From: a virus
Virus record (IMG/VR): IMGVR_UViG_3300028045_001344
Span: 62,001 to 126,000 of that record
DNA length: 64,000 nt
Strand: one strand, 5' to 3'
Shown piece by piece: positions 1 to 7,552 of this stretch. Position 1 is the stretch's first letter; every line of letters begins with the position of its first letter. The translations under genes were made by a program, and so were the position numbers. The notes beneath the pieces were generated by a model. That model saw nothing but the letters and a program-made list of their open reading frames with translations. It searched no databases and was not told where the DNA came from.

Positions 1-393
1 CCCAGTAACACCACCACCATAGATAGATTCACATGCGTCATCTCCAAGTTTATCATTCGCTGTAGTAAAGTCGAGGAAGAAGATAAGACCACTCGGCAAG
101 CTCATAGGCTGAACCGAGACAAGCTCATTCGCTACCAGTCCGCCGAATACACGACGAACGATTGGAAATGCAACTGCTGCAAATCCTTCAACATCACCAC
201 TAGCCATGGTGGAAGCTTCACGAAGAAGTTCCTTGGCTTGGTTTTCTAGAAGACATGCCATACTGTTTTTGTTATGGTCGCCTTCAATTCCTTCTAAAAG
301 TCCAGTGTTCTCCCATTTTGATAAGAGAGCATTGGCTTCACGCGAAAGATCACGATTAATGATTCCTTCGGTTAGTTTTTCAATAATACTCAT
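1..393 (-). CDS. 23: Major capsid protein, gp23-like (N-terminal part only)
   Basis: Forms the hexameric shell of the T4-type head. The first 131 residues are present; the rest runs off the left edge. The N terminus follows the T4 gp23 pattern: a basic, Trp-containing helix (LLSKW, residues 23-27), an ENQ motif (50-52), then ELLREAS at 55-61, where L57-R58-E59|A60 fits the prohead-protease consensus at nearly the T4 cleavage position (E65|A66). After this come FAAVAFPIVRRVFGG and NELVSVQPMS, the start of the mature protein, where T4 has VRRAIPN and CGVQPMN. The start at 393 has an AAGGAG ribosome site. The gene lies 15 bp downstream of the scaffold gene, as gp23 follows gp22 in T4. Identification is firm; the missing C-terminal part cannot be judged. 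Confidence 0.93.
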   Translation of the reverse strand, partial: MSIIEKLTEGIINRDLSREANALLSKWENTGLLEGIEGDHNKNSMACLLENQAKELLREASTMASGDVEGFAAVAFPIVRRVFGGLVANELVSVQPMSLPSGLIFFLDFTTANDKLGDDACESIYGGGVTG

Positions 394-408
394 TATTTTT
401 TTTTCTCC

Positions 409-1623
409 TTAAATAATGCCCGCAAGTCGCCTCAGTCTATCGACTTGATTTTGACCAGCGGGTTGTTTTTCTTTATTTGATTTCAATATAAGCGGATTGT
501 TTTTATTCACTGCTTCATTCAATGTCTTCGGAGCAGTCTTGCTCTTGGACGAAAGATTTTCATTCAATGTATCATAAACAATCTTGGCTTCTTCTACTGA
601 ACCAACTTTTGAAATTGCTTCGACAAGTTTTTCTTTTTGTCGCTCATTCAAGGAGTCGCTTTTCAGGATGCGATTCGTGTAGATTAATTTTGCGTTAGAA
701 AAATTAACTTCTTCTAACTTCTTTGTTGCCTTTAGTGCAATACTCTTAAGATTATCAAAATCTTTTTTCTGCTTATTCAATTTAAGCTTCTGAGATTTAT
801 TTTGCTCTTGCAACTTCTTTAATGCTTGGCGCAATTGTTCTTGCTCCTCTGCAAATTCTGTGTCTTGTTCTTGCGCTAAAGCAATATCAAGACCTCGTTC
901 GTTTTGTCCCATAGTTGGGTGTGTATGAAAGATATCCCCGGAAGGAACATTCTTCATATCGACTACTAATGCCTCGACGATTTCATCAAGTAGTTCTTCG
1001 TCAAGTTCTTCGTTCTCATCAATTTCTTGTTCTCTCGAATCCTCAAAAATTTCAGGGGCGATTTTTTCAGCACCCTCGTTTTTGGGTTTGTCTTTCTTTT
1101 CTTCTTCTTTAGATTGTTTAATGGCTTTATCTCGCGATCCTTTCCATTCAGCTTCTTTAGATTCAACTTCGCCATCACCATCATAATCCTCGTAGGCATC
1201 TTCCTCATTCAGTGCTTGGGCAATTGCCTCAAGAAGATTGTCCTCGCTCACTTCAAAGAGTTCTTCTTCGTCGGCAGCAACTTCACCACCAAGATCCATT
1301 TCTTCTTCGCTCTCGGCTGCTTGTGCTGCCGCGACTATTTGATCTAGATCAAGAACCATTGGCTCTTCTTCTTCGGGGCACGGACACATGTTCTCGCCAT
1401 CGGTCGCAGCAATCGGCATTTGATCGGCGATGCCTGGTTCCGCATCAAGACCTTCCTCGTCTTCCATACCAAACATATCTTCCTCTTGTTCTAAAAGGGA
1501 TGTGACGGCTTCTTTGATTTCTCCTGAATACTTTTCGAGAACTTCTTGTTCTGCGTTTTTCATCGCCGCTTCTCGAAGTGCTTCGGCGTCAATGACGGCT
1601 TGATCTAACATAGTTGATGACAT
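409..1623 (-). CDS. 22: Prohead core scaffold, gp22-like
   Basis: Probable internal scaffold around which the capsid assembles and which the protease later degrades. Identification rests on position (protease, then this gene, then capsid) and composition: very rich in Glu and Asp, with no recognisable enzyme domain. L16-R17-E18|A19 near the N terminus matches the cleavage motif seen in the capsid protein (LRE|A), and further LxE sites occur (for example LLE|A near residue 131). Roughly residues 225-345 are Gln/Glu/Lys-rich and read as a long coiled coil; the C-terminal end is basic. At 404 aa it is longer than T4 gp22 (about 270 aa), mainly through acidic inserts. A good GGAG ribosome site precedes 1623, and a repeated AT-rich element lies 31 nt upstream of the start. 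Confidence 0.8.
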   Translation of the reverse strand: MSSTMLDQAVIDAEALREAAMKNAEQEVLEKYSGEIKEAVTSLLEQEEDMFGMEDEEGLDAEPGIADQMPIAATDGENMCPCPEEEEPMVLDLDQIVAAAQAAESEEEMDLGGEVAADEEELFEVSEDNLLEAIAQALNEEDAYEDYDGDGEVESKEAEWKGSRDKAIKQSKEEEKKDKPKNEGAEKIAPEIFEDSREQEIDENEELDEELLDEIVEALVVDMKNVPSGDIFHTHPTMGQNERGLDIALAQEQDTEFAEEQEQLRQALKKLQEQNKSQKLKLNKQKKDFDNLKSIALKATKKLEEVNFSNAKLIYTNRILKSDSLNERQKEKLVEAISKVGSVEEAKIVYDTLNENLSSKSKTAPKTLNEAVNKNNPLILKSNKEKQPAGQNQVDRLRRLAGII

Positions 1624-1654
1624 TTATTTCTCCTAAAAAATTACAGTGGTCTTC

Positions 1655-1664
1655 AATAAATAGT
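1655..1664 (-). promoter_or_regulatory. ACTATTTATT element upstream of scaffold gene (candidate late promoter)
   Basis: On the minus strand this reads ACTATTTATT, 31 nt before the scaffold start, in a 70-bp gap. Near-identical elements precede four other start codons (19383, 22635, 23535, 28239). Its place upstream of the scaffold and capsid genes, which are late genes in T4-type phages, suggests a late promoter core. The function is inferred. Confidence 0.45.
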
Positions 1665-1693
1665 AAGTAGGATTAGTAAAATACTATAAATCA

Positions 1694-1942
1694 TCACCCT
1701 GTCGGACCAGGAGGCATCCACGGTGCTGTTTTGCACAAGGCTCGAATTTCTGTATGCGTATAAGTCGAAAGTCCAAGCGTTGCAACCCAAGCTGGTGGTT
1801 CACCTTTCCATTTTAAAATTGCTTGAGATCCGTCTATTGATTTGGCTAATGTATTTATGCTGCTTTCCAGACAATCATTCACAATAGATGGTGTAATATC
1901 AGAAATGCTTATTGTTGTATATGTTAGGTTATTGTTGCTCAT
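1694..1942 (-). CDS. Small protein of unknown function in head cluster
   Basis: An 82-residue protein that I do not recognise. I chose ATG at 1942 because a strong GGAGAAGGA site lies just upstream; a longer reading from 1969 would use a non-ATG codon overlapping the previous gene. The N-terminal half is polar (NNNLTYTTISISDI). The C-terminal half has aromatic and proline motifs (WKGEPPAWVATLG, then CKTAPWMPPGPTG). It starts 1 bp after the LamG protein ends, so the two are probably co-translated; it may be a partner or a small virion component. No membrane segment or catalytic motif is visible. Confidence 0.7.
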   Translation of the reverse strand: MSNNNLTYTTISISDITPSIVNDCLESSINTLAKSIDGSQAILKWKGEPPAWVATLGLSTYTHTEIRALCKTAPWMPPGPTG

Positions 1943-1943
1943 T

Positions 1944-4900
1944 TTATCCTTCTCCACAAGTTCCTGCATCTGAATTAACTAAAGTTCCCGACACACTGTT
2001 TCCAGACAGATCTAGTACGTTAGTAGAGCCTGGTCCATCGCATTCCATATCCAAATAAGAAGAAAGGGTTGCGGCTGCGGGTGCGGCGGCTCCGTCGTTC
2101 ATGTTTGTTAAGGTGCCGTTATAGCCGTTACCAGTTTGATCTGTTAGTGTTGAACTTCCGGGTCCATCTTCCATATTCCAATAAGCAAGAAGATTGGAAG
2201 AACTGATGGCGTTTGGTGCCGTACCTGGAAGGGACGCTAAAGAAGCATTATCCAAAACAACATCCCAGACACCTACTGCATCCATTGAGCCTGACCAATA
2301 ACTTCCCAAATCGCGACTATGAAGTCCCATTAGCCATTCGCGATTTGCTTTATCATCTGAAGAATCCCACGATGTACCGGTAAAGCCTCCATTATCATCA
2401 ATTTGCACACCATTACGATACATTGCGACATCAGTTCGAGCCGTCATTGGGTTTTTCCAAGTCATTGCTAAATGAACCCAGGAATTCACATCCCCATTAA
2501 AAGAAGAGTCAGCAGGAGAAGCTGAATAGGCATAGTAACTGCCATCACCAACATTCGCATAATATGTTAAATTTGCTCCTCTACGCCATTGTATAATCGT
2601 TGGTCCAAGATTTGCATTTCCACCACCTGCTGGGCGACCTGCGCCGATTATACCTCTGGTTTCATCACCAGCGCCAATCCAAAACCAACCAGCAATTGTT
2701 CCTGAAGATGGTTGCAAAGCATTACTTTGCGCCGAGCCGACTGTACCACATTGAATATAGTCATCTATTCCATCAAAGGCAAGCGCATAACTTCCTGAAA
2801 CTCCCGCAACCCAGTTACCCGGATCTGACGACCCAGTCGCCGTAGTTATAGCATTTGCTTTTGCGCCCGCAGCAAGATTAGCAATACTGCCAGTATCTAA
2901 AACACCATCCCAAAATGAAACTTCATCGATGTTTCCAGGCCAGGTGTACCCCGGCGCTGGCAATAGGCCCGTGGTTGACAAAACACCAATACGGGTGTCG
3001 CCCGTTCCAGGCAACGGGGTGGCTGTACTTTTTGCTCCATCAGTCCCTTTAACGCCGTCTACCCATAATTGAGAAACATCCGTATCTGTATTGTAAGTTG
3101 CAACCACATGTCTAAAAGTTGTGTTGGGGCCGCTGCCCCAGACTTTATAGGCTTGGTCGGTGGCATTATAATACGAACCCACTGAAAATCTCATTGTCTG
3201 AGATTGTCCATGATTATATTGTATATTATAGCCATCCGTCCAAGCTTGCGCTGCCGTGTTGCTGCTATGACGACCAATTATAGTTTCATAAGAGTCTAAA
3301 CCAGCAGGGTTATTTGCCCAAAAAGAAATAGAAAAGCTTTCGTTTCCATCTCCAAGAGGCAAATATGAAGATGATGCTATATTAATGGAAGTATCTACAC
3401 CATCACACAAGAATGAATACTTCCCAAGTTTTCCTTGACCCCATGCACCAAAATCCGCAACATCCATATTGACGTTCATGGTTCCATTGTGTGCGGTTGA
3501 TGGATGAAAAGATGCTGTCGTAACATCATAAACTGTTCTGGATGTCGGAAAGTTTCCTGAAACTGGGTTTGAGTCGCCAATTTCCCAGTCATAATATACT
3601 AAGAGTGAGCCGGTTGTGCCGAGATCAGAAAACCCAGTCAATGTACCATCATAACCGTTTGCAGTTTGATCTGCGAGAGTGGTTGAGGGAGGACCGTCTT
3701 CCATGTTCCAATAACTCACAAGATTTGAAGAACTAACAGAACTTGGTGGTGTTCCCATTAGTGATGCGATTGCGGCTGGGTCCAAAACAACATCCCATAC
3801 GGCTACATCGTCCAATTTTCCACCCCAGTCATAAAATCCAACAGCCCGACTACTAACACCCAAATTAAACTCACGGGATACCCTGTCGCCCACAGGATCA
3901 AAAGTGCTACCACCATCAAAAGATCCTACTCCGGGTGAAATAAAGTTTCCATTCACATACATTCTTAATTTGTCCGGATCATCAATTGAACTTTCCCAAG
4001 TCATGGCTAAATGATGCCAGGTGTCGAGCGCCCAGCCAACGCCAACGGAGGACCAAGCAACGTTATAAACAAGTTTTAGGTTGGTGCCGTCGCCAGCATT
4101 TGCATAGAACGTCTGCTGTCCACCTTGGTTCCAAGCTTGGAGAGTGAGGAGCTTATTATTAGCACCACCAGTATTCGCAAAACTTGCTCCCATGATTGTG
4201 TAATGACCAAGAACAGACATATTCACCCAACATGCGTATGTACCCGATGATGGTTGGAGCGCATTGGAAGCTGCGCTGTTCGCAGCACCTATCGACACAT
4301 AATCAGTAGTGCCGTTAAAATCAAGCGCATAACTTCCTGAAACTCCCGCAACCCAAGCACCATCACTTGCATTTGGCGGCGTAATGCTGTCGGCTCTTGC
4401 GCCAGCGCCAGAATTATAAAGTTCAGAAATTTCAGTGCTTGTAAGTTCAGTATTCCACACAGCCATTTCGTCCAAACTACCAGCAAAAGGCTCAACTTGA
4501 GTTCCACCACTCCAATACCCACCAAGAGTATAGCCTACCGGACTGTCATAGATATCAAAAGATCCACCAACACCGCCGCCAGATTCATCTAGTGAGCCAT
4601 TAATATAAATTTTTGCAGTTGGTGTGGAAGCGTCAATAACAACTGCCACGTGCGTCCAAGTTCCAGCCACTAATGCTGTTCCAGTTCCAGTTAAACTTAT
4701 GTAAGGTGATGTCCAGTCTCCTGCTGATGTAGCAAACACACGGATATACCCATTCGGACTTGGTGTCCCGCCAATTCCAATAGCCCAACCCCGTTCATTG
4801 GCAGAAGTATACCTATATTCGGATGCTATAATCGCATTGGCGTCGAAGTTATCAGCTTTTACCCAACCAGCAATTGTTATTTTATCTGTATATTGAGCGT

Positions 4901-5078
4901 TTAAGGTATCGGATAAGATGTATTCATTGGTTCCATTAAAACTCATCCCATAATTGCCGACTTTGCCTTGAACCCAATCGCCGCCATAGCAGTATGTGAA
5001 GTCGCAAGATGCGCCACCACCGCCAGAATTACTTGAACGGTTTGCGCCGAACATTGTGAATGGAAAAGGAAAAGGCAT
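1944..5078 (-). CDS. Adhesin-like virion protein with four LamG domains
   Basis: A 1,044-residue protein made almost entirely of concanavalin-like (LamG/LamGL) jelly rolls at about residues 43-230, 250-440, 552-730 and 763-970. Each shows the family pattern: a Y-x-L-x-F-x-G start, a WV or FW strand, a TWHH(L/V)A or WVHLAMTW centre and a DE(M/V)(A/S)(V/F)W end. Linkers with the motif WNMEDGP occur near residues 457 and 968 and follow domains 2 and 4, so the protein is a doubled two-domain unit. LamG domains commonly bind glycans, so attachment to host or environmental polysaccharide is likely. The gene sits in the head cluster, beside a fibre-like gene and upstream of the scaffold, so the product could decorate the capsid or form a fibre. 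GGAGG precedes the ATG. The short Gly/Ser-rich N terminus carries no signal peptide. Confidence 0.8.
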   Translation of the reverse strand: MPFPFPFTMFGANRSSNSGGGGASCDFTYCYGGDWVQGKVGNYGMSFNGTNEYILSDTLNAQYTDKITIAGWVKADNFDANAIIASEYRYTSANERGWAIGIGGTPSPNGYIRVFATSAGDWTSPYISLTGTGTALVAGTWTHVAVVIDASTPTAKIYINGSLDESGGGVGGSFDIYDSPVGYTLGGYWSGGTQVEPFAGSLDEMAVWNTELTSTEISELYNSGAGARADSITPPNASDGAWVAGVSGSYALDFNGTTDYVSIGAANSAASNALQPSSGTYACWVNMSVLGHYTIMGASFANTGGANNKLLTLQAWNQGGQQTFYANAGDGTNLKLVYNVAWSSVGVGWALDTWHHLAMTWESSIDDPDKLRMYVNGNFISPGVGSFDGGSTFDPVGDRVSREFNLGVSSRAVGFYDWGGKLDDVAVWDVVLDPAAIASLMGTPPSSVSSSNLVSYWNMEDGPPSTTLADQTANGYDGTLTGFSDLGTTGSLLVYYDWEIGDSNPVSGNFPTSRTVYDVTTASFHPSTAHNGTMNVNMDVADFGAWGQGKLGKYSFLCDGVDTSINIASSSYLPLGDGNESFSISFWANNPAGLDSYETIIGRHSSNTAAQAWTDGYNIQYNHGQSQTMRFSVGSYYNATDQAYKVWGSGPNTTFRHVVATYNTDTDVSQLWVDGVKGTDGAKSTATPLPGTGDTRIGVLSTTGLLPAPGYTWPGNIDEVSFWDGVLDTGSIANLAAGAKANAITTATGSSDPGNWVAGVSGSYALAFDGIDDYIQCGTVGSAQSNALQPSSGTIAGWFWIGAGDETRGIIGAGRPAGGGNANLGPTIIQWRRGANLTYYANVGDGSYYAYSASPADSSFNGDVNSWVHLAMTWKNPMTARTDVAMYRNGVQIDDNGGFTGTSWDSSDDKANREWLMGLHSRDLGSYWSGSMDAVGVWDVVLDNASLASLPGTAPNAISSSNLLAYWNMEDGPGSSTLTDQTGNGYNGTLTNMNDGAAAPAAATLSSYLDMECDGPGSTNVLDLSGNSVSGTLVNSDAGTCGEG
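2781..2813 (-). repeat. 33-bp copy A of an internal LamG-gene duplication
   Basis: Identical over 33 bp to 4323-4355 in the same gene. Both encode the start of a LamG domain (VAGVSGSYAL). The spacing of 1,542 bp is exactly 514 codons, which indicates an in-frame tandem duplication of a two-domain unit, recent enough to retain stretches of DNA identity. Confidence 0.85.
4323..4355 (-). repeat. 33-bp copy B of the internal LamG-gene duplication
   Basis: Partner of 2781-2813, identical over 33 bp. It marks the beginning of LamG domain 2, as the other copy marks domain 4. Confidence 0.85.
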
Positions 5079-5090
5079 TATGTTGCCTCC

Positions 5091-6158
5091 TTAACTAAAT
5101 GCTTTCGTAGTATCGGCATAAATATATGTTCCATCACTTATACCGCTGACAATATCAACTGCGCCCGCTGCGGTTGAAAGCGTTGGAGCCGTTCCTCCTG
5201 GCCATTTAAATCCTGAAAAACTAACTGTTCGCGTACCAGTTCCATCTTGTCTAAAGAAGAACAAATAAGACGTTCCAGCCACAGGACTGCTTGCAGTTAC
5301 TTCTGAATTAGCAGTTAAATGATAATTAAATACATTATATAAACTACACGTTGCATTTACGGGAGTTGAAATTGATGCTGAGAAATATTGCTGCTGGATT
5401 ATCCCGCCAGAAACATGTAGTGTGCCTGAGACTTGGTGATAATCGGTAGAATTGTCTCCTAATGTTGTGTTTCCTTGAATTGTAAAATTATTAGAATAAG
5501 TCGCAATACCAGCATTAGTCATTGTCAATTGGGTTCCATTATTGGTTCCAATTTGTAGGGTGCCGTTTTGACCGCTTTCGGTTTGGATAAATGCGTTTGC
5601 GCCATTCAGACCAATTGTGAGTCCTCCGTTATCTGATTGATCCGTGCTATTGAGAATACGGAAAAACGAATACACATCATCTGAAATCAATCTCATCGCC
5701 CCAGGTGTTAGAAAACTAGAGCCATCAACTCGAATATCTAATGCGCCTGTGACTTGATGAATATCACCAAATTTATTTCTACCCAAAATTGTTGAGCCAG
5801 AAACATCCAATGTTCCTGAAACTTGGTGATAATCAGTCGAAGTATTTCCAAGAGTTGTGTTACCAGTAGAAGCAAGATCAACAATACCTGTTATATTATT
5901 TGAGTCATCAATTGTGACTCCCGAGTTTTGTATTATTTTGCCAGTAGTTAGATCATATCTTGCAATCGCATTATCAGTTGCAGCACCAGGACCAGTGACA
6001 TCACCAGATCCGCCGCCGCCGCCAGTAATGTTCACACCATTGACAGCCAAACTACCAGTAATAGTAACACTTCCTGTAAATTGATGAGAGTCCGCCAAGC
6101 CCGAACCCATCTCGGTGTCGCCGGGTAAAAAGTTTGGTGATGGGGTCCATTTAGCCAT
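5091..6158 (-). CDS. Fibre-like structural protein with repeated TDYHQVSG segments
   Basis: A 355-residue fibre-type protein. The short N-terminal part (WTPSPNFLPGDTEMGSGLADSHQFTGSV) is followed by repeats of the form TTLG-N-TDYHQVSGTL-VSG near residues 100, 115, 130 and 230, typical of trimeric beta-structured shafts. The C-terminal 90 residues (SYLFFFRQDGTGTRTVSF, KWPGGTAPTLS) resemble a knob-like domain found at the end of many phage fibres. It probably forms a head or tail fibre together with the LamG protein encoded 12 bp downstream. A GGAG site precedes the ATG. No enzyme motif is visible. The family assignment rests on repeat style rather than on a specific homologue. Confidence 0.65.
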   Translation of the reverse strand: MAKWTPSPNFLPGDTEMGSGLADSHQFTGSVTITGSLAVNGVNITGGGGGSGDVTGPGAATDNAIARYDLTTGKIIQNSGVTIDDSNNITGIVDLASTGNTTLGNTSTDYHQVSGTLDVSGSTILGRNKFGDIHQVTGALDIRVDGSSFLTPGAMRLISDDVYSFFRILNSTDQSDNGGLTIGLNGANAFIQTESGQNGTLQIGTNNGTQLTMTNAGIATYSNNFTIQGNTTLGDNSTDYHQVSGTLHVSGGIIQQQYFSASISTPVNATCSLYNVFNYHLTANSEVTASSPVAGTSYLFFFRQDGTGTRTVSFSGFKWPGGTAPTLSTAAGAVDIVSGISDGTYIYADTTKAFS

Positions 6159-6170
6159 TGGGAGTTCTCC

Positions 6171-6578
6171 TTAATCGGTCAAGCCAGAGCCGGTTAGCGT
6201 CATCATGTTTTGGGCTCCAATATCTGTTAAATCCGCCAACACAATATACCCGGACGATGCACCACTGTCATTAGATATAAAAATTTCCTTGCACTTTGTA
6301 TCAAATGTAATAGCATCGCGGTTAGTAGTTAGGGGGAAAAAATGATTTCCCGCAATAACATTTCCCGAACCAGTAGAATTAAAATGAACCCGAATATCGT
6401 CGGTGCCCGGTGAGGTATCGGATAACATTACTGTAACCGATCTTGCCACGGTCGGAAAAGTGATTTGATGTTCGGCTCCGTTAGCTAAACCTTCTGCCCC
6501 GGAGCCCGTTATCCAGGGATTGCCGGATACTTGATATGATCCAACTGCTCCTATTCCAGATTTATATTGATAAGCCAT
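6171..6578 (-). CDS. Small beta-rich structural protein
   Basis: A 135-residue protein rich in Gly, Ser and Thr, beginning AYQYKSGIGAVGSYQVSG and containing alternating hydrophobic and polar strands (RSVTVMLSD, DDIRVHFN, EIFISNDSGASSGYIVLAD). The composition suggests a single beta-sandwich domain, as in capsid decoration or fibre-base proteins. It lies directly upstream of the fibre-like gene with a 12-bp gap. I do not recognise a specific family; a virion role is inferred from location and from the Gly-Ser style shared with neighbouring structural genes. Confidence 0.6.
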   Translation of the reverse strand: MAYQYKSGIGAVGSYQVSGNPWITGSGAEGLANGAEHQITFPTVARSVTVMLSDTSPGTDDIRVHFNSTGSGNVIAGNHFFPLTTNRDAITFDTKCKEIFISNDSGASSGYIVLADLTDIGAQNMMTLTGSGLTD

Positions 6579-6608
6579 GTTTTTATATTCCTCTTTTCTT
6601 AAATAGTC

Positions 6609-6815
6609 TTAATAATCATTTGATTCTTGTTCTTTTCGTTTTTGCCGCTCAATTTCAATTAGGCGACGTTGATGCTTTTCACGCCTTTTCTCGGATGGCT
6701 TTTTATAATAACGCCTTTCGAGATATTCTTCAATTATGTTGTCTTTTTTCATCTTGCGAGTAAACCTCTTAATTAAGTTTTCAGAGGTTTCATTTCTTCT
6801 AATTTTTATTTCCAT
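6609..6815 (-). CDS. rpsU: Phage-encoded ribosomal protein bS21
   Basis: A 68-residue homologue of bacterial 30S protein bS21. Family landmarks are in order: IKIRRNE near the N terminus (IKVRENE in E. coli), LIKRF (ALRRF), then ERRYYKKPSEKRREK (RRREFYEKPTTERKRAK), followed by a basic C-terminal helix. The length matches the family (about 70 aa). bS21 sits next to the anti-Shine-Dalgarno end of 16S rRNA and influences initiation, so the phage copy may replace or supplement the host protein and bias translation toward phage messages. Phage S21 genes are known from other aquatic phages. Here it lies between head-cluster and fibre genes and so may be expressed late. The start has only a weak AAGAAG-type ribosome site. 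Confidence 0.9.
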   Translation of the reverse strand: MEIKIRRNETSENLIKRFTRKMKKDNIIEEYLERRYYKKPSEKRREKHQRRLIEIERQKRKEQESNDY

Positions 6816-6825
6816 TTGTTTCTTC

Positions 6826-7239
6826 TTATTCCGCTAAATGGGACCAGCCCCCAGTCATTTTTACTAGACCGTCAATATTTACACCAGCATCACTCGGGTC
6901 TTTATCCCGCAACGCACCATATTTATTGGATTGACCACCACCGCTTGACGGCATCGGTTTGGTTCCTTCAAAGATTCCATGTAGCCCAGTTGCTTTTTGT
7001 AGCGAGTCTTTCACTTCCTTGAGTTGATTCTTTGCTTCAATGAGGCTTTGGCTTTGTTGTTGTTTTTTCGGGGTTATGGGTTGGGCGATGTGTTGCATCT
7101 GTGGGGCTGCATTAACATTTCCTAATCCCTGAACTACTTCAGTTATAAGGCCCGCAAGAACACCTTCTTCAAAAATAGACTCACGGATACATTCTTTAAT
7201 GAGGGGCTTTAAGATTTCCTTCAACTCTGATTTTTTCAT
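6826..7239 (-). CDS. Leader-bearing head-cluster protein, unknown function
   Basis: A 137-residue protein with an amphipathic N-terminal helix, MKKSELKEILKPLIKE, followed by VLAGLITE, where I32-T33-E34|V35 fits a prohead-protease type site. The helix resembles, in loose form, the leaders of the proteins starting at 8545, 18691 and 18943. The middle is Gln-rich and probably coiled (SLIEAKNQLKEVKDSLQKA); the end has a Gly-Ser linker and a compact tail (VKMTGGWSHLAE). It overlaps the upstream gene by 4 bp (ATGA), and bS21 begins 10 bp downstream. A core or packaged protein is my best guess, based on leader and position only. Confidence 0.6.
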   Translation of the reverse strand: MKKSELKEILKPLIKECIRESIFEEGVLAGLITEVVQGLGNVNAAPQMQHIAQPITPKKQQQSQSLIEAKNQLKEVKDSLQKATGLHGIFEGTKPMPSSGGGQSNKYGALRDKDPSDAGVNIDGLVKMTGGWSHLAE

Positions 7240-7514
7240 ATTTCATCCCGAAGTTTTTTTTCATTTTTTAATTCTCTGAGTTCATTAGTTTTTCCGATCA
7301 GGTAATCTTTCCCTTGTATTTTTAACATAGCATCGCTTAAGGAATCAATTTCAGATTTAAGTTGTTCAATTTCATCTTCAACATTCCGATTGCCCCACTT
7401 TAATAATCGTCTGGATGCTTCATCTGTGGCAAATTGGGCATCCAAGATAACAAGCTCTTCGGCATCAATTTCATCGATTAAATTTTGTAATCGTTTTATA
7501 CGCTTTTCAGCCAT
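7236..7514 (-). CDS. Small coiled-coil protein
   Basis: A 92-residue protein made of two charged helices. The first runs RIKRLQNLIDEIDAEELV; the second, NVEDEIEQLKSEIDSLSDAM, has clear heptad spacing. No Cys, membrane or catalytic motif is visible. It overlaps the next gene by 4 bp, which suggests coupled translation and perhaps a shared complex with the leader-bearing 137-aa protein. It is likely a head-core or assembly component by location; the family is not recognised. Confidence 0.6.
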   Translation of the reverse strand: MAEKRIKRLQNLIDEIDAEELVILDAQFATDEASRRLLKWGNRNVEDEIEQLKSEIDSLSDAMLKIQGKDYLIGKTNELRELKNEKKLRDEI

Positions 7515-7552
7515 TATTTTTCTCCAATAATATCATTTAATATTTATTTTTT

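Noticed and set aside
966-1505. Frames overlapping the scaffold gene on both strands
   Set aside because: They are by-products of the Glu/Lys-rich codons of the scaffold; the gp22-like frame explains the region.
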